In this document: in pieces, positions 25,926 to 34,891 of the stretch
Layout: every line of letters begins with the position of its first letter
How positions within the stretch are numbered: position 1 is the first letter of the stretch
Source: Ruminococcus sp. FC2018
GTDB taxonomy: Bacteria; Bacillota; Clostridia; Oscillospirales; Ruminococcaceae
Reading direction: 5' to 3'
Length of the DNA: 64,000 nucleotides
Assembly: GCF_000621805.1 (NCBI RefSeq)
Contig: NZ_JHXH01000011.1
Location: forward strand, 1-64,000
Notes under the pieces: generated by a model
Database searches by the model: none
What the model was told of the DNA's origin: nothing
Seen by the model: only the letters and a program-made list of their open reading frames with translations
Program-made: the position numbers and the translations under genes

Positions 25926-27007
25926 TTTGATACCACTCGTTTTATAGCTTCTAAATAACTATATGAATCTGTTGTAGTCGGTTCAAGCATACATCCTTCT
26001 CCCCACTCGTTCCAAGCATTGATATATATAAATGATTCATCTTCCGACATATCATATATGTGTTTTAATGAATTGTAAAACTTTTTCACCGTCGCTCCCT
26101 TGTAATATGAGCCCTTATATCCTCTTCTTGGTGTATTATCCCATTTAGGAAATGTACCTAAATATGTTTTCCTTTTATAAACACCTCCATTATTTATCGC
26201 TTTGTAAACACTGTCAATATTCTCGATTCTCTCCAGTCGCTTGTTATTTAATGCCTTATTACACAATACATTTTTCAATATAGATATTTTTCGTTTTACA
26301 GATTGAAATTGTGTGCTATTGTATTTCAGACTAAATCCAGGCTCAAAATTATAAAATGCATCTATGTTATCTATTCTCGTTTCTACACCCATAATCGTAT
26401 TCCCAGAAACAACATAAATCCCTGGAAACCCATGTTTAATCGCTAATTTTTTCCAGCAAAGAAGCATTTCATCCAAATGATGAATATATTTTGTTTTATA
26501 TATATTGATTACTGGCTTTCCATCAATCTTAATATACCGTTCATCTTCAAAGAACTTTGACATATAATTAAAATGATCAGTCCAGTCTTGTTCATCCCCA
26601 TAGGTCTGCTCTATCAATACCGTCGACTCAAGATTGTACCAAGTCTTGGTCCACGTTTCATTTGCCCATACAATACAATACTTTATATCGATTTCCTTGT
26701 GTTTCAAGAGAATCTCCATCGGTTTTTCTAAAAGCATTTTGCTATTACCAAACCAATAATGATATATAGCAAAACCATAAACACCATATTTTTTAGCCAG
26801 TTCACTCTGCCATTTCCACGTCGCTGCATCTTCTTCAGATAAATCATAATAATTGTGATTTAATGGTATAACAGGTTGTTTATGTCCCTTAAATAACGGC
26901 TTGGCTTTACGTACAGCTGTCCACTCTGTATATCCTTCACCCCACCACTTGTCATTTTCAGGGATAGAGTGAAACTGAGGCAAGTATAGACATAAAATCT
27001 TTTTCAT
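25922..27007 (-). CDS. WbsX-like glycan-modifying protein (GH99-related)
   Basis: This 361-residue protein shows the PF14307 pattern: LYLPQFHSIPENDKWWGEGYTEWTAVRKAKPLFKGHKQP at the N terminus, YGVYGFAIYHYWF near 95, YCIVWANETWTKTW near 133, and INAWNEWGEGCMLEP near the C terminus. WbsX proteins occur in many O-antigen and capsule loci. They are named glycosyltransferases but resemble GH99/endo-mannosidase-type folds, so the reaction is unsettled. The ATG at 27007 has GGAG 6 bp upstream; the alternative at 27019 is TTG. Confidence 0.85.
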   Translation of the reverse strand: MKKILCLYLPQFHSIPENDKWWGEGYTEWTAVRKAKPLFKGHKQPVIPLNHNYYDLSEEDAATWKWQSELAKKYGVYGFAIYHYWFGNSKMLLEKPMEILLKHKEIDIKYCIVWANETWTKTWYNLESTVLIEQTYGDEQDWTDHFNYMSKFFEDERYIKIDGKPVINIYKTKYIHHLDEMLLCWKKLAIKHGFPGIYVVSGNTIMGVETRIDNIDAFYNFEPGFSLKYNSTQFQSVKRKISILKNVLCNKALNNKRLERIENIDSVYKAINNGGVYKRKTYLGTFPKWDNTPRRGYKGSYYKGATVKKFYNSLKHIYDMSEDESFIYINAWNEWGEGCMLEPTTTDSYSYLEAIKRVVSK

Positions 27008-27341
27008 AGTAATCTCCAAAGCGGGCGGTACCGCACAAATTGAAATAAAAAAACGAATGCCGCAATATTTTATTCGTTTTAGAGTGAATTATCTTGCGAG
27101 TCAAACAACCTCATTACAACACTAGCATATAAACGTATTATAATAATCAAAAAAACTGGCCATAATTACACGTTGAAGATAGATTCTACATTTTCCGTTT
27201 TGTTATATCAAAAGAAGTCTTAAGATAAGAATCAAATCGTCTACTTATTTGGCTATTTTCATTTTGCTATTTCAAGGCCATAATTAATGTGCTTTTTCGA
27301 CATCATATTTTCTACTATTAACTCCAAGCCTAACATATGGT
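27008..27341. other. 334-bp gap inside cluster 1, A+T-rich, no gene seen
   Basis: This gap holds a terminator-like hairpin (27044-27080) and an 11-bp direct repeat, GGCCATAATTA, at 27158-27168 and 27276-27286. A TATAAT lies on the minus strand near 27138, but with no good -35 box. No open frame was supported. It splits cluster 1 into an upstream part (32.3-27.3 kb) and a downstream part that might have its own weak promoter here. Confidence 0.5.
27044..27080 (-). terminator. terminator-like hairpin between the two halves of cluster 1
   Basis: AAACGAAT (27051-27058) pairs with ATTCGTTT (27072-27079), and on the minus strand the hairpin is followed by a run of seven T. It lies about 260 bp after the transferase stop at 27342. 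It would reduce or stop transcription into the WbsX-to-nucleotidyltransferase part unless read-through occurs. Confidence 0.6.
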
Positions 27342-28733
27342 TTAAACTGTTTTCTCCCCGACTACTCGAAACAATTCTTCTAAACCTGCAGAGAGGCTCT
27401 CAACAGAATCATATCTATTAATTCTTGCATCTGATAGAGAAGGAAATGATTCAAATATCTCTCTGTCTTTATTGTTTTCCAAAATAGCTATCGAATCAGA
27501 ATCATTATACAATGCCTCAATCAGTACTGTAGATTTTCTAGCAATACAATAAGAATTCGATATAGCCTCAATAAAGTCATTAACAACAACAACGTCATCA
27601 ATAATTGCGCTATAGTTTTTCAAATCATCTGCAGGATGAAACTTTAAATATAATGTCACAGTGTGCTTTTTAAAAACCGGCAAAATGGCTTGAATAATCC
27701 TAACATTAATATATGGCTCTCTCGACTCAGTAAAAAAAACAAATTTCTTGCCAGGAATAAGACTATGCGAGACATAAAACATTTTTTTTGCTATACTATT
27801 GTCAAACAAAAACTTGTTACAATTGTATTTTTTATTCAAATAAACTGCGGAGTACTCACTGGTTGTATAGAAAATGTCACCAGTAAAACAATGAGGAAGC
27901 ATGAAGCCATACTCAATCCCATGAGGTATACATACCAATGTGTTATTATGCTTTTTGGCAATCCGTTCCTGAATTAGAGCAAATCTATCTAGATTTTCTG
28001 CAGTATAATAACGCTTCCCCTTAAATTCAGCAGCAATTCTATCAACAAAGAGCTCGTACGCAGATGTCTGAACTACTCTTATAGAATAATATCGCCTTGC
28101 ATCATTTGAGCAATTTGCACCATACTTTTGCTTAATATGGTCGCAATAACCATTCAAGATCGAATTTGCACTCACTAGTGCTTTACACAGTATTTTAAAT
28201 CTTTCCAGTTTGCTAAAACACAAATAAAACGAGCCCTTATCATTATAAGTGTCAAACAACTGGAGCACTGGTTGCTCCGACAAAACATTAATCATTTTTC
28301 TTCCTGCTTTTGTCCTACATACGAAAAAGCCCTCATATTGATCAGCTTTTCTTTCGACTTTTTTGCCACGCAATACTTTAAATGTTAGAAACAAAAATGT
28401 TCCTAAAACCATAAACCTTTGATAAATGAAGCTAAACAGTCTCTTGATAATTGGACATTTTCTTCTATCAATTGCATCAGCAACACAGGATAATAGAACC
28501 CTATTTCCTTTTTTTGACGCAACAGATTTAACACCGTTCTCTTTAACCAAGTATTCAGATGCTTTAAGTAAATGAGCATATTTAATAAAAGCTTCATTAA
28601 CTATTGGAGAATCATCCATATAGCTCTTAATATTTTTTGCAAAGAAGTCCTCTATTTCTTTAGTATCCATAGTCTCTATTGAGTATTCAGACTGTCCTAT
28701 AACAAGTGTTTGTTCTAGGATTCTTGCTTTCAT
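27342..28733 (-). CDS. GT-B-like transferase with an HP motif, candidate CMP-sugar transferase
   Basis: This protein of about 463 residues has a C-terminal half resembling GT-B enzymes of the polysialyl-/sialyltransferase kind. It shows CIPHGIEYGF near residue 280, YLKFHPADD near 365 (HP motif), and a Ser/Thr segment KSTVLIEALYND near 400. Such HP and S/T motifs are shared by several bacterial CMP-sialic/ulosonic acid transferases, so it could use the CMP sugar made by the KdsB-like enzyme. The family was not recognised with certainty. ATG 28733 is chosen as start because the 41 residues before it look unlike a folded N terminus; ATG 28856 is the alternative. Confidence 0.6.
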   Translation of the reverse strand: MKARILEQTLVIGQSEYSIETMDTKEIEDFFAKNIKSYMDDSPIVNEAFIKYAHLLKASEYLVKENGVKSVASKKGNRVLLSCVADAIDRRKCPIIKRLFSFIYQRFMVLGTFLFLTFKVLRGKKVERKADQYEGFFVCRTKAGRKMINVLSEQPVLQLFDTYNDKGSFYLCFSKLERFKILCKALVSANSILNGYCDHIKQKYGANCSNDARRYYSIRVVQTSAYELFVDRIAAEFKGKRYYTAENLDRFALIQERIAKKHNNTLVCIPHGIEYGFMLPHCFTGDIFYTTSEYSAVYLNKKYNCNKFLFDNSIAKKMFYVSHSLIPGKKFVFFTESREPYINVRIIQAILPVFKKHTVTLYLKFHPADDLKNYSAIIDDVVVVNDFIEAISNSYCIARKSTVLIEALYNDSDSIAILENNKDREIFESFPSLSDARINRYDSVESLSAGLEELFRVVGEKTV

Positions 28734-28862
28734 TATCAATATCACCCTAACATGATTTTGTTTTATTTGTTTATTCAATGATTGAAATCTTAATAGCAAG
28801 TAAGATGAACTCATAATCATAATAGTCTTTTCAAAATGAAAATTTCTGCCAATCATCTCTAT

Positions 28863-30080
28863 TCATTTGCAACTATGACAAAGAATTCTCTCAAGCTTAT
28901 CCATTACAATCCCAACTTCAAAATGATCCTTATAATACGCTTTTGCTTTCTTACCAAGTTCATTTCTATTAGAATCATTTATAAATAAACTAATCTTATC
29001 TACCAAATCTTTTTCATCATTAGCTTTCGCACAGTAACCACAATTACTATCTTTTAGTACGTTAGGTATTTCACCGTTTGCGGATGCTATGATTGGCTTG
29101 CCTGCTGCCATATAACTCTGAACCTTTGCAGGGAGAGTTAGTGAGATCAAAGGATCAGGAGTCAAGGTGACTATCATCGCATCTGCTAATGAATAGTATC
29201 TTGGCATTTCTTCTGTAGGCTTTCTGCCGTGAAAAACAACATTGTTAATCTTTTGCTGATTGGCAAAAGCCTTCAGATTATCAAGCTCTTGTCCGTCACC
29301 AATGATGTTAAAAATGATTTTTTTCCCTTTATCTGTAAGATTATCTCTTTGAATAATCTCTGCAGCTCGCAAAATCACTCCAATATTTTGGGCAGTTCCT
29401 ATATTACCAGCAAATACAAAATCAGTCGTATCTTTATCTTGGGATTGTGGAGTCTCCTCAAATTCTGAAAGAGCATACTGCGGAAGATATTCAATCCTTG
29501 CCGGACTGATTCCAAATTCATTGACAAAATACTCTTTAAACATTCTTGAAGTAACCAATATGATGTCAACGCTTCTGTATATTTTTTTTGAGATATGATA
29601 ATAGAATTTGTAGATTGATGAATCTTTTTTTACTCCGCCGACACATAGACTTGCCGGCCAAAGGTCCATGCAATACATAACTACTCTTTTATGGTATTTC
29701 CTTGCATATGCAATTGCAGGCTCTACCATCATAACAGGAGAAGATTGATTAGCAAAAACTACATCATAATCGTTACTAAGTTCAAGGATTCTTTTCTTTG
29801 CTGTTATCGGATAACTGTGATAATTCAATAACCGATGAACGCTGTCCTGCTTTCTTGCGATAACAGGAACGTGTGTAATGTGAATACCATTGTGCGTTTC
29901 TTCCATGATTTTATTATGTTCGTATCCTTTGAAGACCGTTCCCATAGGATAATTTGGAGTACCTGTTATGGCATGAACATAATGACCACGTTTTGCCATT
30001 TCTTCCATAGGATATAAGGAAGGATAAGGTTCAGGCCAGCCATATTGACAGGTTGCAAGAATATGCATTTTTTTTGTCAT
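28863..30080 (-). CDS. GT4-family glycosyltransferase (WbuB-like)
   Basis: This 405-residue GT-B enzyme begins MHILATCQYGWPEPYPSLYPMEEMAKRGHYVHAITGTPNYP, like the WbuB/WcaI group that moves L-FucNAc or L-fucose in capsules. Near residue 222 it has FVFAGNIGTAQN, GDGQELDNLK, and LPAKVQSYMAAGKPIIAS with the donor-binding pattern. GAGGG lies 7 bp before the ATG. The operon makes UDP-L-FucNAc, so a FucNAc transferase is a reasonable inference. Confidence 0.87.
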   Translation of the reverse strand: MTKKMHILATCQYGWPEPYPSLYPMEEMAKRGHYVHAITGTPNYPMGTVFKGYEHNKIMEETHNGIHITHVPVIARKQDSVHRLLNYHSYPITAKKRILELSNDYDVVFANQSSPVMMVEPAIAYARKYHKRVVMYCMDLWPASLCVGGVKKDSSIYKFYYHISKKIYRSVDIILVTSRMFKEYFVNEFGISPARIEYLPQYALSEFEETPQSQDKDTTDFVFAGNIGTAQNIGVILRAAEIIQRDNLTDKGKKIIFNIIGDGQELDNLKAFANQQKINNVVFHGRKPTEEMPRYYSLADAMIVTLTPDPLISLTLPAKVQSYMAAGKPIIASANGEIPNVLKDSNCGYCAKANDEKDLVDKISLFINDSNRNELGKKAKAYYKDHFEVGIVMDKLERILCHSCK

Positions 30081-30094
30081 GAATCATCCCTCGA

Positions 30095-30922
30095 TTACTT
30101 TTCGGTCAACTCCATACTTTCATAGAAGTTGTATTTATTTATTATATCTGTACCGTCGTAGGTTAAATTGCCAAAAACTTTCTTGATGATCGATATCCTG
30201 AAAAGATAAATAAACGGATTAAATATATGGGGCATAAACAGCTTTCTACCCTTAAAACTTGCAACAGTTCTTATCATCTCTGAACTGTTTACATAAGCTG
30301 AATTCTGAGGGAAGTACAGCCCGTGCCTTTCATCATCAATAACATTCTTCACAAACTCACAAAGATTTCCGATATACACCATTGACCTCTGATTAGGATA
30401 ATTAGGGAAGATAGGTGACTTTAACGCAAAGCTTCTGAGCCTCTGATAATTACCCTTACAGTCCTTACCGTAAACCATCGGCGGTCTGAGGATAGCGACC
30501 TTGAATGAATCACAATCAAGTTTAACTATCTTTTCGTCAGCCTGAAGCTTTGATTTGCCGTAATGACTCTTCGGATGCGGAACCGTTTTCTTGGTTATCA
30601 CACCGGTTTCCACCCCATAAACATTCATAGAGCTAAGCAGAATAAACTGCTTAACTCCATCTCGTTTAGCCTTTTTGGCTGTTGCTATTGCAAGATTGCG
30701 GTTCACCTCATAGTAAAGATGCGCATTTTCAAGCGTTTCCTTCTGATGCGCAATTCCTGCGACATGAAAAACACAGTCATAGCCGGAAAAGCTTTTGCTC
30801 TTCCAGCTATCACCGATCATATCAACTGTATCAACAGAGTAGTCATTTCCGAACTGCTCCATATAATTTTCAAACGAGGTGCCTATGTAGCTGTTTGCAC
30901 CCGTGATGAGTATTTTTTTCAT
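30095..30922 (-). CDS. NAD-dependent sugar epimerase/reductase (extended SDR)
   Basis: This 275-residue protein has ITGANSYIGTSFENYM (nucleotide binding), SSMNVYG and YGKSK (catalytic Ser, Tyr, Lys near residues 97 and 125), and LRPPMVYGKDCKGNYQRL. It resembles the short SDRs that reduce or epimerise UDP-4-keto-6-deoxy-HexNAc (WbpV/QuiNAc-type) and often sit next to the initiating PGT. It overlaps the PGT gene by 4 bp. Exact product unresolved. Confidence 0.8.
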   Translation of the reverse strand: MKKILITGANSYIGTSFENYMEQFGNDYSVDTVDMIGDSWKSKSFSGYDCVFHVAGIAHQKETLENAHLYYEVNRNLAIATAKKAKRDGVKQFILLSSMNVYGVETGVITKKTVPHPKSHYGKSKLQADEKIVKLDCDSFKVAILRPPMVYGKDCKGNYQRLRSFALKSPIFPNYPNQRSMVYIGNLCEFVKNVIDDERHGLYFPQNSAYVNSSEMIRTVASFKGRKLFMPHIFNPFIYLFRISIIKKVFGNLTYDGTDIINKYNFYESMELTEK

Positions 30923-31806
30923 AACATCTTCGCCTTTTCAAATTCTTTAGCCATCTGACCTGTGCCGCCCTCAACTACGCCCTGACTTCTAAGTACAGCG
31001 TATACAGAGCCAAGCAAAATCTTTGTATCCATCTGGAGGCCTGATATGCTGGATGCCTTAATTGCATTAGCATAAAGTCCATCAAGCTTTGCCTTTTCGG
31101 GGATCTCAAGCTCATCTCTACCCTTGATCTGTGCGAGACCTGTAAGTCCGGGCTTGATATCGTTTGCACCGTACTTGTCTCTTTCAGCGGTCAGGAAATC
31201 CTGATTCCACAGAGCCGGTCTTGGTCCGATAATGCTCATATTGCCTATGAAGATGTTCCACAGCTGCGGGAGCTCATCTATTGACAGCTTTCTGATTATC
31301 TTTCCGCTCTTGAGTATGTACTGGTCGGGGTTATCGAGCATATGTGTCGGCACATTCTTCGGTGTGTCAAGTCTCATAGATCTGAACTTGAACAGTTTGA
31401 AGTACCTCTTATCCTCGCCGACTCTCTTCTGGCAGAAGATCGCCGGGCCGGGATCGTCCTTCTTGATGCAGAGTGCTGTCACCGCATAAACAGGAGCTAG
31501 ACAAACCATACCGAAGAACGAAAGCACCACATCAAATCCACGCTTTATGAACTTCTCATAGAAGGTCGGATAGTGATTTGTGTTACCTGTTGATTCGAGG
31601 TGACCCTGCTTACCGTCTGCATTGACCTCGTCGTCCTCGTCTTCAACAAAAACAACGCTCTTGCCCTGCATATCGTTCTGCTCAAGCGGCTCGTCTTCAT
31701 AGTATGTAGCTGCTTTCTGCTTTTTTGCGATCATCCTCATGATGAAGAATGCAACTCCGAGAATTATTGCGGAGACTTTGATAAATTTTCTGAACTTCTT
31801 ACCCAT
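30919..31806 (-). CDS. initiating phosphoglycosyl transferase (cluster 1)
   Basis: This 295-residue monotopic PGT of the PglC/WcaJ C-terminal type would transfer a sugar phosphate to undecaprenyl phosphate and so start the cluster 1 repeat unit. It has an unusual N-terminal helix (residues 10-26) and an acidic linker (27-65). The catalytic domain follows, with KRGFDVVLSFFGMVCLAPVYAVTALCI as re-entrant helix, KLFKFRSM, and SIDELPQLWNIFIGNMSIIGPRP with the Asp-Glu dyad near residue 180. The overlap with the SDR suggests coupled production. Confidence 0.9.
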   Translation of the reverse strand: MGKKFRKFIKVSAIILGVAFFIMRMIAKKQKAATYYEDEPLEQNDMQGKSVVFVEDEDDEVNADGKQGHLESTGNTNHYPTFYEKFIKRGFDVVLSFFGMVCLAPVYAVTALCIKKDDPGPAIFCQKRVGEDKRYFKLFKFRSMRLDTPKNVPTHMLDNPDQYILKSGKIIRKLSIDELPQLWNIFIGNMSIIGPRPALWNQDFLTAERDKYGANDIKPGLTGLAQIKGRDELEIPEKAKLDGLYANAIKASSISGLQMDTKILLGSVYAVLRSQGVVEGGTGQMAKEFEKAKML

Positions 31807-31829
31807 AACAAAGATCCTCGTGCTTTAAG

Positions 31830-32327
31830 TTATTTATTTCTGAATACTACGCCGTAGTCCACCTTTGTCCTCGGCGGAACAGTTGTGTTTGAACAAACCG
31901 TTGAATTGCAGTCGAGATGACAGCCCTCACCGACAAACGAGTTGTGGTTGACGACAGCACCGCTGGAAACTATCGTGCATTTGCCGACCTCAACGGCAGT
32001 ACCGATGACTGACATCGGCTCAATAACACAGCCCTCAGCAATTTTCGCCGACTGGCTGACATAAGCTCTGCGGCTGATGAACGAAACTATCTCATAGCCT
32101 GCCTCTTTGAGTTTTTCTGTGGTTTCAACACGAACGTCAGCGTTACCGATAGCAACTATCGCACACCTATATGTGTCCGTGAATTTCTTATACTCGTCTA
32201 TCTTTCCGACAGCAAGCTCACTGTTGTCGTCAAGAAAATCTATTTTGTCATACAGATTGAGCGCTCTGGCAGATTCTTTTATCATTGCGCCGTACTGCCC
32301 TGCGCCGATTATCAATAGGTTGTTCAT
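31830..32327 (-). CDS. PglD/NeuD-like sugar acetyltransferase
   Basis: This 165-residue protein has an N-terminal Rossmann-like part (NLLIIGAGQYGAMIKESA), then a left-handed beta-helix (RAYVSQSAKIAEGCVIEPMSVIGTAVEVGKCTIVSSGAVVNHNSFVGEGCHLDCNSTV) with a likely catalytic His in VVNHNS. It would N-acetylate an amino sugar. It is the first gene after the cluster 1 promoter. ATG 32327 is chosen over 32393 because family members start at the nucleotide-binding strand and AGG lies upstream. Confidence 0.82.
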   Translation of the reverse strand: MNNLLIIGAGQYGAMIKESARALNLYDKIDFLDDNSELAVGKIDEYKKFTDTYRCAIVAIGNADVRVETTEKLKEAGYEIVSFISRRAYVSQSAKIAEGCVIEPMSVIGTAVEVGKCTIVSSGAVVNHNSFVGEGCHLDCNSTVCSNTTVPPRTKVDYGVVFRNK

Positions 32328-32459
32328 AACCGACCTGCTTTCAATTTTTTTGCTACCTTCCCTGACTTGTCCATCATACCTTACTTTTCGCAAAACATAG
32401 CATTTTGTTAAAAGCTTTAAAATTTATATATAGTTTTATTGCATAATTTCACACATTCT

Positions 32460-32488
32460 ATTATAACAAACAAAATGGTAGATGTCAA
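32460..32488 (-). promoter_or_regulatory. consensus promoter of polysaccharide cluster 1
   Basis: On the minus strand a perfect TTGACA (32483-32488) and a perfect TATAAT (32460-32465) are separated by 17 bp. The start would be near 32453, giving a leader of about 126 nt before the acetyltransferase ATG. The leader is A+T-rich, and no known leader motif was recognised. It would drive genes to at least 27342, and by read-through possibly to 3093. Confidence 0.88.
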
Positions 32489-32574
32489 CGAAAACATTTG
32501 AAATTTGGCAAAATGGCAATTATTTGCAATGCTTAACGACAAAAACTGAATATTTCAACGAAGGAAAGTTGATT

Positions 32575-32652
32575 ATGGCATATACTGGTGTTTACAGGCG
32601 CAAGGACGGTAGAAGAAAAGCAAAGTTAATACTCGATTGTTATGATAGATAA
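32575..32652 (+). CDS. possible 25-residue small protein in the divergent intergenic region
   Basis: ATG 32575 has GGAAAG 8 bp upstream and opens a 25-codon frame encoding a basic peptide starting MAYTGVYRRKDGRRKAKL. The GVYRRKDG pattern resembles the N-terminal strand of phage-type integrases, so it may be a remnant rather than a functional peptide. The rest of the 526-bp gap (32328-32853) holds the two divergent promoters and no other gene was seen. Confidence 0.25.
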   Translation: MAYTGVYRRKDGRRKAKLILDCYDR

Positions 32653-32779
32653 AAGTGCGTCAACAGGTCATTCATTGGCAAGACTGCCGATAATGCATGA
32701 TATTTGGCGCTTTTCTTTTATTTTGATTAGTATTATATTCTGACAACACCACATCAATATTCTGAAAAACAATAAATAG

Positions 32780-32808
32780 TTGACTATTGCTATATGTTGT
32801 GATATACT
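32780..32808 (+). promoter_or_regulatory. promoter of the second aldolase gene
   Basis: TTGACT (32780-32785) and TATACT (32803-32808) are separated by 17 bp, about 45 bp before the ATG at 32854. It is divergent from the cluster 1 promoter, with about 290 bp between the two -35 boxes. Confidence 0.75.
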
Positions 32809-32853
32809 GTCTAATATGACAATAATCAATAGTGACTAAGGAGAAATGACGCT

Positions 32854-33828
32854 ATGAAAGAAATATCCAAGCTTATGTCATACAGAGAAAGCATCAGGGT
32901 CGTTGAAGCAACACTTCGCGACGGAGGACTTGTAAACGACTTTTTCTTTGAAGATGATTTTGTAAAAAGCCTTTATCTTACGAACATCAAGTCGGGCGTT
33001 GACTATATGGAATTCGGCTACAGGGGTGACAAGGAGATGTTTGACCCCGAAAAGTTCGGCAAATGGAAATTCTGCGATGATGACGATATAAGAGCTATCG
33101 TTGGCGATAATGAATCTGATCTCAAGATCGCTATTATGGCTGACGTGGGAAGATGCAACTACAAGCAGGACATCAGACCAAAGAGCGAAAGCCCTGTTGA
33201 CCTTATTCGCGTTGCGACATACATCAACCAGATACCGACGGCGGTTGATATGATAGAGCACGCAAAGAACAACGGATACGAGGTCAGCTGCAACATTATG
33301 GCGATATCTTCCGCACAGGAGGGCGATGTACGTGCAGCGCTTGATATTCTCGGTCAGACGGCTGTTGATGTTATTTACATAGTTGACAGCTTTGGTGCGC
33401 TGTATCCCGAGCAGCTTCAACGTGTTGCTGCGCTGTATATGGAATACGGTGAGAAGTACAACAAAAAGATAGGCATTCACGCTCACAACAATCAGCAGCT
33501 TGCATTTGCTAACACTATTGAAGCTGTCGGTGATGGTGTTGACTGGCTCGATGCGACATATTCCGCAATAGACAGAGGTGCTGGCAACTGCGCTATGGAG
33601 CTTCTTCTTGGTTTCCTTAAAAACCCGAAATACAAGGTCTTCCCTGTTATCAAGTTTATTGATGAACATATGAACAAGCTCCGTGAAAACGGTGTAAAAT
33701 GGGGATATGATCTTCAGTATCTTATGACAGGTCTGCTCAATCAGCATCCGAGAACGGCGATAGAGTTTACAAAGAAAGACCGCAAGGACTACGCAGAATT
33801 CTACAAAGAGATAGTTGCACTTGACTGA
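32854..33828 (+). CDS. stand-alone HMGL-type aldolase/lyase
   Basis: This 324-residue DRE-TIM barrel enzyme has VVEATLRDGGLVNDF near residue 17, a YMEFGYRG strand, IYIVDSFGALYP near 168, GIHAHNNQQLAF with the metal His pair near 210, and DRGAGNCAMELLLGF near 245. It is a paralogue of the N-terminal barrel at 12824-14401 but has no C-terminal domain. It is the only plus-strand gene in this region, with its own promoter and terminator, so it is expressed separately from cluster 1. AAGGAG lies 10 bp before the ATG. It may supply a keto-deoxy acid precursor for the polymer; the substrate is unknown. Confidence 0.85.
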   Translation: MKEISKLMSYRESIRVVEATLRDGGLVNDFFFEDDFVKSLYLTNIKSGVDYMEFGYRGDKEMFDPEKFGKWKFCDDDDIRAIVGDNESDLKIAIMADVGRCNYKQDIRPKSESPVDLIRVATYINQIPTAVDMIEHAKNNGYEVSCNIMAISSAQEGDVRAALDILGQTAVDVIYIVDSFGALYPEQLQRVAALYMEYGEKYNKKIGIHAHNNQQLAFANTIEAVGDGVDWLDATYSAIDRGAGNCAMELLLGFLKNPKYKVFPVIKFIDEHMNKLRENGVKWGYDLQYLMTGLLNQHPRTAIEFTKKDRKDYAEFYKEIVALD

Positions 33829-33845
33829 TAATTACTGCTTATAAA

Positions 33846-33882
33846 CGAAAATGAGCCGTCACAAAGACGACTCATTTTTTTA
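33846..33882 (+). terminator. terminator after the second aldolase
   Basis: AAATGAGCCGTC (33849-33860) pairs with GACGACTCATTT (33866-33877) with one mismatch and is followed by a T-run on the plus strand, 20 bp past the stop codon. Confidence 0.85.
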
Positions 33883-33963
33883 TCCAGCACTGCAACAGAC
33901 CATTGTCTATCATATATCTGTTGCGTAATTATTTGCGAAGGGTGAGTTCTCACAGGCTTTTTT

Positions 33964-34813
33964 AAGTCTTGGGTTTGATACGTGAGTATAAATCTGCGTT
34001 CATTAAAGTAGTGGCAGTGTGTCTTTATTTGTGCGTTGTGATATCCAGATTACCAAGCCCGGCTCTTTCAAGGGTCTCGTCTACTATTTGCTGCACTCTC
34101 CTTTTATGTATGCGGTTTCCTGTATTTGAAAGGAATAACGCTCTTGAACTATCTTTTCTGCTGTCGATGTATTTTTTTAAGACATATTCGCAAGAATCGT
34201 TCAGATAGACTATGCGTTCCTTATTCCCCTTTCCAAGAAGTCTTAAATACCTTTCTTCCTCGTTGTAGTCGTTTATATCAAGCCCGACAAGCTCACTCAA
34301 TCTCATACCACAGCTTAAAAAGAGCAACAATATGCACAAATCTCTTAATCTGTGCTTTGAATCTATGCTGTTTAACAGCTTTATACTTTGCTGCTTCGTA
34401 AGGTGTTTTGGAACAGTAGGTCGGTACTTTGGAACTTCAAGATTTATAACAGTCTTATTATTAAAATTATCATAGTTAAGGGTGAGATAGAGGTATAATT
34501 GCTTTAAAGAACATATTATTCTTGCTCTCGTTCTTGGGCTATTTCCTCTACTATTTGAAGTGAAGTTGAGAAATCTGCACATTTCTCCAGTTTTAACCTC
34601 GTTGAGCCATTCCAGCGGTACATCAGTTATTGATATTTTATCAAAGCTATCCTCTGATGTCTGCTGGTGGTTCATCTTTAAGTATCTCAAAAAAACTCTG
34701 ATGTCATTGAAATATCCGTCAATAGTTGTGTCGCTTCTTGCCTTGACGACACTCAAATAGTCAAAGTATTCTTTGAGATACTTCGGACTTTGCTTGTAGT
34801 ACCTCTCGTTCAT
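33964..34813 (-). pseudogene. tyrosine recombinase broken at the HxLRH box
   Basis: The frame begins at ATG 34813 with AAGGAGG 9 bp upstream. It encodes an N-terminal SAM-like core-binding domain and a catalytic domain with SCGMRLSELVGL (first catalytic Arg) and GKGNKERIVYL (Lys). At 34025-34027 a TAA falls where the family has Leu in the THK-L-RHT box. The frame then continues RHTATTLMN and soon loses similarity, ending at 33964, so the second Arg, His and the nucleophilic Tyr are missing. A single base change plus a deletion explains this. It lies beside the cluster 1 boundary and was probably a XerC/D-like integrase or invertase. The intact open part ends at 34025. Confidence 0.8.
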
Positions 34814-34891
34814 TTTAATGAACCTCCTTATATTTTTTTCCTTTCCGAAAAGGTAAGGTAATTTATTTATGTGATATTTTAAGAAAAAACA

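Noticed and set aside
32878-33747. A 289-codon minus-strand frame antisense to the second aldolase
   Set aside because: The plus-strand aldolase has catalytic motifs, a promoter and a terminator; the antisense frame has none.
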